Shown here piece after piece: positions 1 to 7,554 of a stretch of DNA of 64,000 bases (within the stretch, counting starts at the first letter, position 1; the number at the start of each line of letters is the position of its first letter). The DNA is from Woeseiaceae bacterium (GTDB lineage Bacteria; Pseudomonadota; Gammaproteobacteria; Steroidobacterales; Woeseiaceae), in the NCBI GenBank assembly GCA_024640365.1, contig JAHEFE010000003.1:1-64000 (forward strand), read 5' to 3'. Made by a program: the position numbers and the translations under genes. The notes under the pieces were generated by a model, which saw only the letters and a program-made list of their open reading frames with translations, was not told where the DNA came from and searched no databases.

Positions 1-1331
1 TGTGGTGCCTCAATTATTTTCATGCCGCGAATGTCTTCACGTCGTTCGTGCACCTGTACTACTGACTCGACCACGTAATCAATATGGCTTTGTGTATAGA
101 CACGTCGTGGAATGGCCAATCGAACCAGTTCCCAGCGCGCTGGTTTTTCCTCACCTGTGTGCGGGTCGGAGCCGAACATTAAAGTGCCAATTTCAGCACT
201 GCGAATGCCAGCTTCTCGATAGAGTTCCACAGCAAGTGCCTGACCTGGATACTGCAAGGGTTCGATATGCGGCAGAAAGCGCCGCGCGTCTAAATACACA
301 GCGTGGCCGCCCGCCGGGGTAACTACTGGCACGCCTTGATCATTCAAATGGCGGACGACGTAACGGGTCGACAGTAATCGGTAGTCCAGATATGCCTCAT
401 CCAGCACTTCGCGCAGACCAACCGCAATGGCCTCCAGATCGCGGCCGGCCAGGCCGCCATACGTCGGGAAACCTTCCGTAAGAATCAGAATGTTGCGTTC
501 GCGATGAGCCAGATCGGCATCGTTGGTGCAGAGAAAGCCGCCTATATTTGCGAATGCGTCTTTTTTCGCTGACATCGTGCAACCATCCGCATAGCTGAAA
601 ATTTCCCGTGCGATATCGATGGGAGCTACGTTTTCAAAGCCAGGCTCGTTGCGCTTGATGAAGTGTGCGTTTTCAGCGAAGCGACAGGCGTCGATATAAA
701 AAGGAATTCCAGCCTTGCGTGCAATGCGACTTATTTCGCGAATATTAGCCATGGAAACCGGCTGCCCACCACCTGAGTTATTTGTAATCGTGACCATGAT
801 GATCGGAATATTTTTGGCACCTTCTTTCGCCACCAGTGCTTCCAGTGCCGCGGTGTCCATGTTGCCCTTGAAAGGAAAATCCGACTGAAGTTTGGTGGCT
901 TCGGCGCAGGGTAAATCGACGGCTTTTCCGCCGCGAAATTCAATGTTGGCGCGAGTCGTGTCGAAGTGCGTGTTATTGGGGACTATTGCTCCGGGTTGGA
1001 CGGTCACGCCGAACAGGATGTGCTCGGCGGCCCGCCCCTGGTGAGTAGGAATAACCTGTTCGAAGCCGAAAATATCTTTAACGGTGTCCTGAAACCGATA
1101 CCAACTTCTCGCGCCGGCATAGGATTCGTCACCACGCATCAGTGCGGCCCATGCCTCAGAGGACATGGCGCTGGTGCCGGAGTCTGTTAATAAATCAATG
1201 ATGACGTCTTCAGCGCGCAACAGGAAAAGGTTGTAATCGGCTGCCTTGATCATGGCATCGCGTTCTTCGGGCGTGGTCAGCTTGATAGCTTCCACCATCT
1301 TGATCCGAAAGGGCTCAATTATGGTTTTCAT
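1..1331 (-). CDS. tnaA: Tryptophanase (tryptophan indole-lyase), 3' end beyond window
   Basis: PLP-dependent beta-eliminating lyase that splits L-tryptophan into indole, pyruvate and ammonia in the cytoplasm. I translated the complement from the ATG at 1331. It is open to the left edge, so about 443 codons are present and perhaps 15-25 C-terminal residues are missing. Family marks are LLTDSGT near the N-terminus, MRGDESYAGARS, PTHQGRAAEHILF, and SAKKDAF with the PLP lysine at K256/K257. Tyrosine phenol-lyase is the close alternative. As I recall, that enzyme has a substrate-binding Arg at position 381, while here codon 381 is Ile (AEIG), as in tryptophanases, so I favour tryptophanase. The gene is divergent from a PLP dehydratase; the 129-bp gap must hold both promoters. 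Confidence 0.88.
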   Translation of the reverse strand, partial: MKTIIEPFRIKMVEAIKLTTPEERDAMIKAADYNLFLLRAEDVIIDLLTDSGTSAMSSEAWAALMRGDESYAGARSWYRFQDTVKDIFGFEQVIPTHQGRAAEHILFGVTVQPGAIVPNNTHFDTTRANIEFRGGKAVDLPCAEATKLQSDFPFKGNMDTAALEALVAKEGAKNIPIIMVTITNNSGGGQPVSMANIREISRIARKAGIPFYIDACRFAENAHFIKRNEPGFENVAPIDIAREIFSYADGCTMSAKKDAFANIGGFLCTNDADLAHRERNILILTEGFPTYGGLAGRDLEAIAVGLREVLDEAYLDYRLLSTRYVVRHLNDQGVPVVTPAGGHAVYLDARRFLPHIEPLQYPGQALAVELYREAGIRSAEIGTLMFGSDPHTGEEKPARWELVRLAIPRRVYTQSHIDYVVESVVQVHERREDIRGMKIIEAP

Positions 1332-1460
1332 GGGGAAAGATCCGTTGGTCTGGCGAGGTAGGGCGCAATTCTAGAACATTATGGTCGCAACGAGTGATTT
1401 CCCTGCTACATTGCTGCATTCGAGGCCAGTCAGGCAGGTACAGAAAGGATAGGCGATTCC

Positions 1461-2417
1461 ATGAAAGATAAGGTATTACAACAAATTGAACTGGCGGCAA
1501 GCCGCGTGTATCCGCATGTGCGTAAAACACGTCTCGATTTTTCACCTCACTTTAGTGCGCTGACGGGTGCGAACGTTTATCTGAAGCTCGAAAACCTGCA
1601 ACACACTGGCTCTTTCAAGGCGCGCGGTGCGTTCAATAAGTTATTGTCACTGTCAGCACCCGAGCTCGAGGCCGGCTGCGTGACTGCATCCAGCGGCAAC
1701 CACGGGGCCGCATCGGCTTATGCGATGTCGCGGCTAGGTGCTCACGGCCTGATCTTCGTGCCTGAGGGGACGTCGTCAACGAAAGTGGGCGGCATTCGGC
1801 GTTACGGCGGCTCAGTTGAATTTCACGGCAAGGAAAGTGGCGAGAGCGAGATATGTGCCCGCCGGTACGCTGCCGATAACAAGATGACCTATATATCTCC
1901 CTATAACGATCTAGCCGTTATCGGTGGCCAGGGAACCTGCGGTATGGAGATAGCTGCCGATCTGCCGGATGTCGATGCGGTTTTTGTTTCCGTGGGAGGT
2001 GGTGGCCTGATAGCCGGTGTTGGATCTTATCTTAAGCATGTTCGTAATTCGGTAAAGGTGTATGGCTGTTTGCCTTCCGCGTCCCCAGCCATGGCCAGGG
2101 CGATAGAGGCCGGCAAGATAGTGGAGTGTGAGCATCGACCCACATTGTCTGATGGTACGGCTGGCAGTATCGAAGAGGGCGCAATAACGTTTCCGATATG
2201 TCGTGATGTCATTGACCAGATTGAGCTTGTCGACGAGGCTCACATAGCCGCCGCTATGCGGGAGTTCATTGATGGGCACAGCATGTTGCTGGAAGGGTCT
2301 GCCGGAGTCGCGCTTGCCGCAATGCAGGCGATGGCGGAGGAGTATAAGGGTCGCAATGTAGTCGTGGTAATTTGTGGCGCCAATATAAGCCGAGATACGT
2401 TAAAAAGTATTTTGTGA
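1461..2417 (+). CDS. PLP-dependent threonine/serine dehydratase
   Basis: Fold-type II PLP enzyme of 318 residues that would deaminate threonine or serine to the 2-oxo acid plus ammonia. The PLP lysine is K53 within HTGSFKARGAF. SSGNHGAA binds the cofactor phosphate region, and SVGGGGL near residue 177 is the glycine-rich loop. Length and the absence of a C-terminal ACT-like domain fit the catabolic TdcB, serine racemase or hydroxyaspartate dehydratase group rather than biosynthetic IlvA. The substrate cannot be fixed from sequence. It is divergent from tryptophanase, so both neighbours feed amino acids to 2-oxo acids and ammonia. The start ATG has a weak AAAGGA-type site about 12 nt upstream. 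Confidence 0.85.
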   Translation: MKDKVLQQIELAASRVYPHVRKTRLDFSPHFSALTGANVYLKLENLQHTGSFKARGAFNKLLSLSAPELEAGCVTASSGNHGAASAYAMSRLGAHGLIFVPEGTSSTKVGGIRRYGGSVEFHGKESGESEICARRYAADNKMTYISPYNDLAVIGGQGTCGMEIAADLPDVDAVFVSVGGGGLIAGVGSYLKHVRNSVKVYGCLPSASPAMARAIEAGKIVECEHRPTLSDGTAGSIEEGAITFPICRDVIDQIELVDEAHIAAAMREFIDGHSMLLEGSAGVALAAMQAMAEEYKGRNVVVVICGANISRDTLKSIL

Positions 2418-2546
2418 AGATGCGGGCCAACAGACTGAATTTCGAGTTGTGAGCAAGCGAATATCAAATCAATTGTAACCTTTCCGTGGCGACAAGCATC
2501 TAAATACAACTAATGACGATGTTGTGTGCCAACAAAGGACAGTGCA

Positions 2547-3314
2547 ATGCAAAAATTATTCATGGCGGTTTTTTTTCTCGCAGTTTCGGGCATTGCCTGG
2601 GCTGATCTTAGTGAGCAACGCGAGTTGACGCTTGATGCGACTGGGCTGGGTAGTCTGCAGGCAGATGTGGGTGCTGGATCCCTTGAAATTCGGGGAGTAC
2701 CTGGTGCAACTTCAGTGGACGTTATTGCAATTATTGAAATCAAGGGCGTATCAGAAGAAAAGGCACGAAAAATTCTCGCCTCCGACATCAAGCTGACACT
2801 GGAACGAGCTGGCGATTCGGCGCTGCTGATTGCGAAGTCAGATTCGCTGCACTTTCTAAGCCGTCGCGAAATCCTGATTAATCTTGAGGTGACGACGCCG
2901 GAGAACTTTAATCTGGATGTTGATGATGGCTCGGGCGCTGTTGTGATTCGGAATATCGGTGGCAATGTCAGGTTGGATGATGGTTCTGGGTCTATTGAAA
3001 TGGCGAGTATTGGCGGCAATGTGACCGTTGATGACGGGTCTGGATCAATCGATATTGAAAATGTCGGCGGTGATCTGGCGCTTGATGACGGCTCGGGCAC
3101 CATCAACTTACGCGGGGTGGCCGGGCAGGCCGAAATTGACGATGGTTCGGGCAATATGGATATCCGGGAAATCAACGGTTCAGTATTTATTACTGACGGA
3201 TCTGGCAGCATTATGGTCACCGATGTTGAGGGCGACTTGACGGTCACGGAGTCTGGCAGTGGTTCTTTGAGTATTAACGGGGTGAAAGGCCGGGTGCAGA
3301 CTGACGAAAAATAA
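2547..3314 (+). CDS. Secreted DGSG-repeat protein (DUF4097-like beta-solenoid)
   Basis: Exported protein of 255 residues. I chose the ATG at 2547 over the upstream in-frame ATG at 2526 because AAAGGA lies 6 nt before it and the signal peptide then begins MQKLFMAVFF and ends at an AWA cleavage site. The second half is a strict repeat: D-D-G-S-G recurs at codons starting 2922, 2976, 3030, 3084, 3138 and 3192, exactly 54 bp (18 residues) apart. A seventh, degenerate unit (ESGSG) follows near 3249. Between the turns lie alternating hydrophobic strands ending in I/V-G-G. This pattern fits a right-handed beta-solenoid like those in DUF4097/DUF2807 proteins. Function is unknown; a cell-envelope scaffold or adhesin role is only a guess. 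A strong terminator follows. Confidence 0.8.
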   Translation: MQKLFMAVFFLAVSGIAWADLSEQRELTLDATGLGSLQADVGAGSLEIRGVPGATSVDVIAIIEIKGVSEEKARKILASDIKLTLERAGDSALLIAKSDSLHFLSRREILINLEVTTPENFNLDVDDGSGAVVIRNIGGNVRLDDGSGSIEMASIGGNVTVDDGSGSIDIENVGGDLALDDGSGTINLRGVAGQAEIDDGSGNMDIREINGSVFITDGSGSIMVTDVEGDLTVTESGSGSLSINGVKGRVQTDEK

Positions 3315-3333
3315 ATCGACAAGAAATCTACCG

Positions 3334-3361
3334 CGGCCGGGCGATCCCCGGCCGTTTTTTT
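3334..3361 (+). terminator. Rho-independent terminator after the DGSG-repeat gene
   Basis: A perfect 8-bp stem, CGGCCGGG (3334-3341) with CCCGGCCG (3347-3354), a 5-nt loop and a run of seven T. It begins 19 nt after the stop codon and isolates the gene from the sigma-54 promoter just downstream. Confidence 0.9.
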
Positions 3362-3394
3362 ATGGTGCTGTGCAGCATAGCTTTTCCCGGGTCA

Positions 3395-3409
3395 TGGCAC
3401 GCATATTGC
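3395..3409 (+). promoter_or_regulatory. Consensus sigma-54 (-24/-12) promoter
   Basis: TGGCACG, four bases, then TTGC, which matches the sigma-54 consensus at every fixed position. The GG and GC dinucleotides are 12 bp apart, as required. Predicted start is near 3421, reading toward the CBS-domain gene at 3648 with an unusually long leader of about 227 nt. No copy of the ACGG-N4-CCGT activator site seen near 41.5 kb was found upstream, so the activator is unknown. Confidence 0.72.
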
Positions 3410-3647
3410 GCGACTCGCGAGCAGTGCAGCGCGGAAAAAGCCCTCTCTGCCCCACGCCAGCCATTGATATGGCTCGTTGATCATTTGATATTTAACCGGG
3501 TTGGCGGTTTACTGCTTGTTCGGTGTGGAATCACCTTCGGTCACGGCTTCGATATCCAGAATAATTAAAACGAGCCTGATGAGATAACCGCACTCGCCAT
3601 TGGGTACTTTGCACTGGCCTCGCCATCTAGAACTGGGAGCAGCAATT

Positions 3648-4076
3648 ATGAAACTGGTAAAGCATTTGTTAGCAAACAAGCCACCCGGCGTACTTTCGAT
3701 TCATCCTGATGGATCCGTTCTTGATGCCATCAAGCTTATGGCGGAAAAGGCGATCGGCGCCTTGCTGGTGATAGATGAACAAGGGCTCGTTGGTATTGTG
3801 ACCGAGCGCGATTACGCTCGTAAGGTGATTCTTAAGGGGCGCTCATCTCGGGAGACTTTGGTTCGCGACATCATGACAGCTGGCGTAGTAACGACCAGTC
3901 CGGAAGACAGCGTTAATCACTGTATGAAGCTCATGACCAAAAAACGCTTTCGACACTTACCTGTACTTGAGAATGACTTGGTTGTAGGGGTGGTATCAAT
4001 CGGTGATCTGGTGGGCGCGATCATTGCTGACCAACAAGAAGAGATCGAGCAGCTGGGGCAGTACATCAGCGGCTAG
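3648..4076 (+). CDS. CBS-domain pair protein
   Basis: Small cytoplasmic protein of 142 residues consisting almost entirely of two CBS domains, about residues 10-65 and 75-135 (GIVTERDYARK ending the first, VVSIGDLVGA the second). CBS pairs bind adenosyl nucleotides and usually sense energy state. The start at 3648 is preferred over the in-frame codon at 3600 because GGGAGC lies about 7 nt upstream and the protein then opens directly into the domain. It stands alone, and the only recognisable promoter upstream is of sigma-54 type, suggesting induction under a nitrogen or stress cue. The partner that reads its nucleotide state is not apparent. Confidence 0.85.
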   Translation: MKLVKHLLANKPPGVLSIHPDGSVLDAIKLMAEKAIGALLVIDEQGLVGIVTERDYARKVILKGRSSRETLVRDIMTAGVVTTSPEDSVNHCMKLMTKKRFRHLPVLENDLVVGVVSIGDLVGAIIADQQEEIEQLGQYISG

Positions 4077-4205
4077 CGATCGGATGGCGGGTTTTCCGTC
4101 GTAATGCGTTGTATCTAAATAGTGGCAAGAGCCGTCGTCTGGCGGGCCGCACGGCGGCTCCTGCTTGCGGATGTCAACGGTTACCCATACAACAAAGGAA
4201 TATGC

Positions 4206-5681
4206 TTGCTCGTGATTAGTCGAATCATTTTGTTAGTAGGTGTTTCTCTCGCATGCGCACCATCGTGGGCATCAAGACAAGATACAGAGCACGATGATTT
4301 TGCTCATATCATGATGATCAATAAGGCATCGCTGGTTATGCTGGTTGAGCAAAAATTATTGCCACCGGATCTGGCGAGGAATATCGCGACAGCTTCAATA
4401 CGTATTGAGGACGAGCAGCGCGAACCGGGTGCGATTCGTTCCAGCAACTATCTGGATTTTGAAGAGCGGCTCCTGCAACTGGCAGGTAGTGAGGCATCGC
4501 GTTTGCATACCGGGCGCAGCCGCCAGGATATTGGTTCGACGTATCGGCGTATGGCGCTGCGCGAATCGGCACTGCAGGTGGTTGAGTCGTTGTTGGATAC
4601 ACGGGCAGCGTTGCTGGAATTTGCCGCAACACATGCGGATGTGATCATTCCCGCCTATACCCACGGAGTGCAGGCCCAGCCGACATCTGTGGGCCATTAT
4701 TTACTCGCTTTTTCGGCAGCATTTGAACGTGACGCGGAGAGGCTGCAGAGCAGTTATGAGCAACTAAATCGCTCGCCCCTGGGTGCAGCCGCTCTCGGTA
4801 CATCCGGTTTTGCTATCGACCGGAAGCGATTGGCGGATCTGCTGGGTTTTGCCGGTGTTATAGAAAATTCCTACGATGCCAACCTGGTGTCATCCGTGGA
4901 TTCGAAAATAGAGTTTGCGAATGCACTGGCGACATCCGCAATTGTTGTGGGTCAGTTCATGCAAAACCTGCATGTGCAATATCAGTCGCCAACACCATGG
5001 TTTTTGCTCTCCGAGGAAGTGACCGACGTGAGCAGTATCATGCCGCAGAAGCGCAATCCCCGCCCTCTGGATCTGGTGCGCTTGCTGGCCTCTTCCGTGG
5101 TGTCTTCGAGCATGGCTGTGACTTTGAATGCGCACAATACGAATTCCGGAATGAATGACTACCGGCCAGCGACCCAGACATTGGTAACGGCGACCAACGC
5201 GCTCCAAATGTATGCCGCGTACAGGGCAGTGCTGGCAAATCTGGAAGTTGATGAGCGACGAGCGCTGAATGAAGTGAACGCGGATTATTCAACGATGACC
5301 GAAGTTGCCGATACGTTACTACGAAATGCAGACGTGCCGTTCAGGGTGGCGCACCACTATGCGTCGGAGTTGACTTCATACGGGCGCGCCCATGACAAGA
5401 GACCCGTCGATTTAAGTGATACGGAACTACGCGATATTTATGTTGCCGCGAACGGAATGGTGCTGCCAGTTAGTGTTGATTTAATTCGCGCGGCGATGGA
5501 TCCCAGGCATATGGTCGAGGCCCGCAAGGGTCTTGGTGGTCCTCAGCCTGCAGAAGTGGACCGCATGTTGGCTGCGCACCGGAGCGCGCTACAAGAGGAA
5601 CGCCGCTGGGTCACCGAAAAGCAACGCGAGCTTCATGCTGCTGCAGCGAAACTGGAGAAAAGATTCCGGTCACTCTTGTGA
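4206..5681 (+). CDS. Exported argininosuccinate-lyase-like C-N lyase
   Basis: Member of the fumarase/aspartase/argininosuccinate lyase superfamily, about 491 residues. It appears catalytically intact: HTGRSRQD (Q replaces the usual N of HTGRSRND), AYTHGVQAQP with the catalytic-region His, and the signature loop SSIMPQKRNP with the catalytic Ser. Canonical ArgH is cytoplasmic, but this one starts with a clear signal peptide (hydrophobic ISRIILLVGVSLACA, then PSWA cleavage), so it should act in the periplasm. The start is ambiguous: TTG 4206 has AAAGGA 6 nt upstream, GTG 4212 is possible, and GTG 4122 lacks a site. Enzymes of this class release fumarate from an N-succinyl-type substrate. It precedes an uptake regulon containing a dicarboxylate-type transporter. 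It is not a housekeeping argH on this evidence. Confidence 0.8.
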   Translation: MLVISRIILLVGVSLACAPSWASRQDTEHDDFAHIMMINKASLVMLVEQKLLPPDLARNIATASIRIEDEQREPGAIRSSNYLDFEERLLQLAGSEASRLHTGRSRQDIGSTYRRMALRESALQVVESLLDTRAALLEFAATHADVIIPAYTHGVQAQPTSVGHYLLAFSAAFERDAERLQSSYEQLNRSPLGAAALGTSGFAIDRKRLADLLGFAGVIENSYDANLVSSVDSKIEFANALATSAIVVGQFMQNLHVQYQSPTPWFLLSEEVTDVSSIMPQKRNPRPLDLVRLLASSVVSSSMAVTLNAHNTNSGMNDYRPATQTLVTATNALQMYAAYRAVLANLEVDERRALNEVNADYSTMTEVADTLLRNADVPFRVAHHYASELTSYGRAHDKRPVDLSDTELRDIYVAANGMVLPVSVDLIRAAMDPRHMVEARKGLGGPQPAEVDRMLAAHRSALQEERRWVTEKQRELHAAAAKLEKRFRSLL

Positions 5682-5796
5682 GGCCGGGCTTATGCGCATG
5701 CTCATTGGATCGTCTTGAGGTCACAATTTGATTTGAGACTTGAGTGCCGCATTTTTAATGTGGCACAGTAGAACCTCGTACAAGGGGACTGTCGTT

Positions 5797-6369
5797 ATGA
5801 AGCCATGTCATAAATGGTTCGACGAATTCGTATCAACTACTGAGGGTGGCCTGGTCAGGTACGCGCGGACGATTGTAGTCTCGCCTGAGGACGCGCAAGA
5901 GGTCGCCCAGGAGGCCTATCTCAAGATCTATTGCGTGCTCCGCAAAAACAGCGCAGTTAATCATTCCCCTGTAGCGCTCCTATACACAACTGCTCGAAAT
6001 CTCGCGCTGAGTCGGTTGCGCCATCAGAAAGTTATGACTCAGAAAGCTCTGGCCGTTGGCGTGGCTGAGGAGTTACGGGTCAATCGCATCAGCGCAGAGC
6101 GTCAGCTCGGCCAGCGCGAAAAGCTGGCCGCAGCTTTGCGCGCCGTATCGGCGCTGCCACCAAAATGTCGCGAGGTATTCGTGCTGCGCGTCATTGAGGG
6201 CTTTAGTCATCGTGCGATCGCCGAAAAACTGCAAATCTCGGTTAGCACAGTTGAAAAACATATCGCAAGGGGCGTCCGTCTTTGTCGTCAACACATTGCT
6301 GTTATTGCCGCTGATCAACAGTCGCAGCCGGACCAGAAGTCTATGCCTTTACAGGAGTTTGGTACGTGA
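5797..6369 (+). CDS. FecI-like ECF RNA polymerase sigma factor
   Basis: Sigma-70 family group IV factor of 190 residues. Region 2 (LVRYARTIVVSPEDAQEVAQEAYLK) binds core polymerase and the -10 element. Region 4 (ALPPKCREVFVLRVIEGFSH with SVSTVEKHIARG) is the -35-binding helix-turn-helix. The ATG at 5797 is preferred over 5740 because AAGGGG is properly spaced before it. Its stop overlaps the start of the FecR gene (GTGA), so the pair is translationally coupled. It most likely drives the TonB-dependent receptor gene two positions downstream. The stretch GTACAAGGGGA before this start (5778-5788) recurs before the receptor gene (7538-7548). Confidence 0.9.
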   Translation: MKPCHKWFDEFVSTTEGGLVRYARTIVVSPEDAQEVAQEAYLKIYCVLRKNSAVNHSPVALLYTTARNLALSRLRHQKVMTQKALAVGVAEELRVNRISAERQLGQREKLAAALRAVSALPPKCREVFVLRVIEGFSHRAIAEKLQISVSTVEKHIARGVRLCRQHIAVIAADQQSQPDQKSMPLQEFGT

Positions 6370-7445
6370 CTTCGCTGCATGACTGGGTGGGTGAGGCCAT
6401 ACCTGATGTGGTGATGGATGACGCCGCTGCGTGGTTGTCGGTACTCGATTCAGACAATTGTCAGGTCAGCGATCGACTGGCATTTGCCCGCTGGTTGGAC
6501 ACCGATCCACGACACCGGCTCGCTTTTGAGGAGCTTTCTGAGGTTTGGGCCAGGCTACAAATTCTGACGGATGTGCCTGCAATGCTGGATCATCCCGACG
6601 TCATACGCTTTTCTGCTGATGGTGGTTCGCGGGGAGCACGGGCTGCCACGCCGGTTCGGTTCCGTTCTGATTGGTCCGCAGCAATTGCGGTGGCGCTAGT
6701 GGTAGTAGGTAGCATGTTGCACATTGCGCTTGGCGGTCCTAGCCAGACTTTCTCAACGACTCAAGGCGAGACGGCAGCGATTTCATTATCCGATGGCTCC
6801 ACCGCTGAGCTGAATGTAGAGACTCGCCTTGAGGTTCGCATAGACGAGCAACGAAGAGATATCAAACTGCTTGCTGGCGAGGCTGTTTTCCACGTCGCCA
6901 AGGATAAGCGACCGTTCCTTGTTGTTACTGACCAGGGGACGATTGCAGCGCTTGGCACTTCTTTTGCTGTGGATACCACCGATGGCATATTACAGGTGTC
7001 GGTGCTTGAAGGGCTTGTTTCGGTAACCGCTGGCCAGTCCAAGGTGCCACTCACAGAGTTCGATGGGATGACTTCCCTGCAATTTACGGATGAAACAGAA
7101 CGCGTTTCCGCTGGCGAGCGACTGGAAATATCCGGGTCATTGAAGCGCTACCCGACTGTAACCGACCTGGCCTTTACCAGTGACCTGGCATGGCGAGATG
7201 GTTATGTTATTTTTGACGAACAGTCACTGCAATCGGTAGTGGCTGATATGCGTAAGTACGCTGATTTGCATATACATTTAGCCAGTCCCGAGCTGAACAC
7301 GTTGCGCATTTCAGGTCGTTTCGCAACCACTGATACGGATGGGTTTCTGCAATTACTGCGTGATAAATATGGCCTTAATGTTGACCATGTCAACGGAGAT
7401 TTCGTGGTATTGCGACAGGCGCCGATTCCGCTCGCAAAAAACTAA
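6366..7445 (+). CDS. FecR-family anti-sigma regulator
   Basis: Inner-membrane anti-sigma factor of 359 residues. The N-terminal cytoplasmic part (about 1-90, DUF4880-like: AAAWLSVLDSDN, FARWLDTDPRHRLAFEELSEVWARL) binds the sigma factor. One transmembrane helix follows at about 100-120 (SAAIAVALVVVGSMLHIAL). The periplasmic FecR domain includes LSDGSTAELN, LLAGEAVFHVAKDKRPFLV and ALGTSFAV. A C-terminal domain at about 280-350 resembles the STN/secretin short domain. It starts with GTG overlapping the sigma gene stop. The STN-like domain is on this protein, whereas the receptor lacks an N-terminal signalling domain, so signal transfer probably differs from the E. coli Fec paradigm. Confidence 0.88.
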   Translation: MTSLHDWVGEAIPDVVMDDAAAWLSVLDSDNCQVSDRLAFARWLDTDPRHRLAFEELSEVWARLQILTDVPAMLDHPDVIRFSADGGSRGARAATPVRFRSDWSAAIAVALVVVGSMLHIALGGPSQTFSTTQGETAAISLSDGSTAELNVETRLEVRIDEQRRDIKLLAGEAVFHVAKDKRPFLVVTDQGTIAALGTSFAVDTTDGILQVSVLEGLVSVTAGQSKVPLTEFDGMTSLQFTDETERVSAGERLEISGSLKRYPTVTDLAFTSDLAWRDGYVIFDEQSLQSVVADMRKYADLHIHLASPELNTLRISGRFATTDTDGFLQLLRDKYGLNVDHVNGDFVVLRQAPIPLAKN

Positions 7446-7554
7446 CAATCCAGGTAGCGGGTTTTTCCGGCTCGCGCGTTTATAGATGAAAGACATGGTG
7501 TATACCTTACACCAACCAACAATAAGTACAGCTCATTGTACAAGGGGAATAGTT

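Larger units (their letters stand above)
3315..3647. other. 333-bp intergenic region with terminator and sigma-54 promoter
   Basis: No convincing gene. A possible 68-codon frame from 3362 has no ribosome site and starts in the terminator tail. The region holds the terminator, the sigma-54 promoter at 3395-3409, and then about 227 nt of leader before the CBS protein. That leader contains a small GGTG/CACC hairpin near 3520-3535. No canonical sigma-70 promoter was evident. Confidence 0.6.

Noticed and set aside
1-1331. Tyrosine phenol-lyase instead of tryptophanase
   Set aside because: The residue at the position of its substrate-binding Arg is Ile (AEIG).
3362-3568. 68-codon frame after the first terminator
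   Set aside because: Starts within the terminator tail and lies across the sigma-54 promoter; no supporting signal.
4206-5681. Housekeeping argH
   Set aside because: Clear signal peptide, altered HTGRSRQD motif and no arginine genes nearby.
5761-5774. TGGCAC before the ECF sigma gene as a sigma-54 promoter
   Set aside because: No TTGC-like -12 element at the required spacing.
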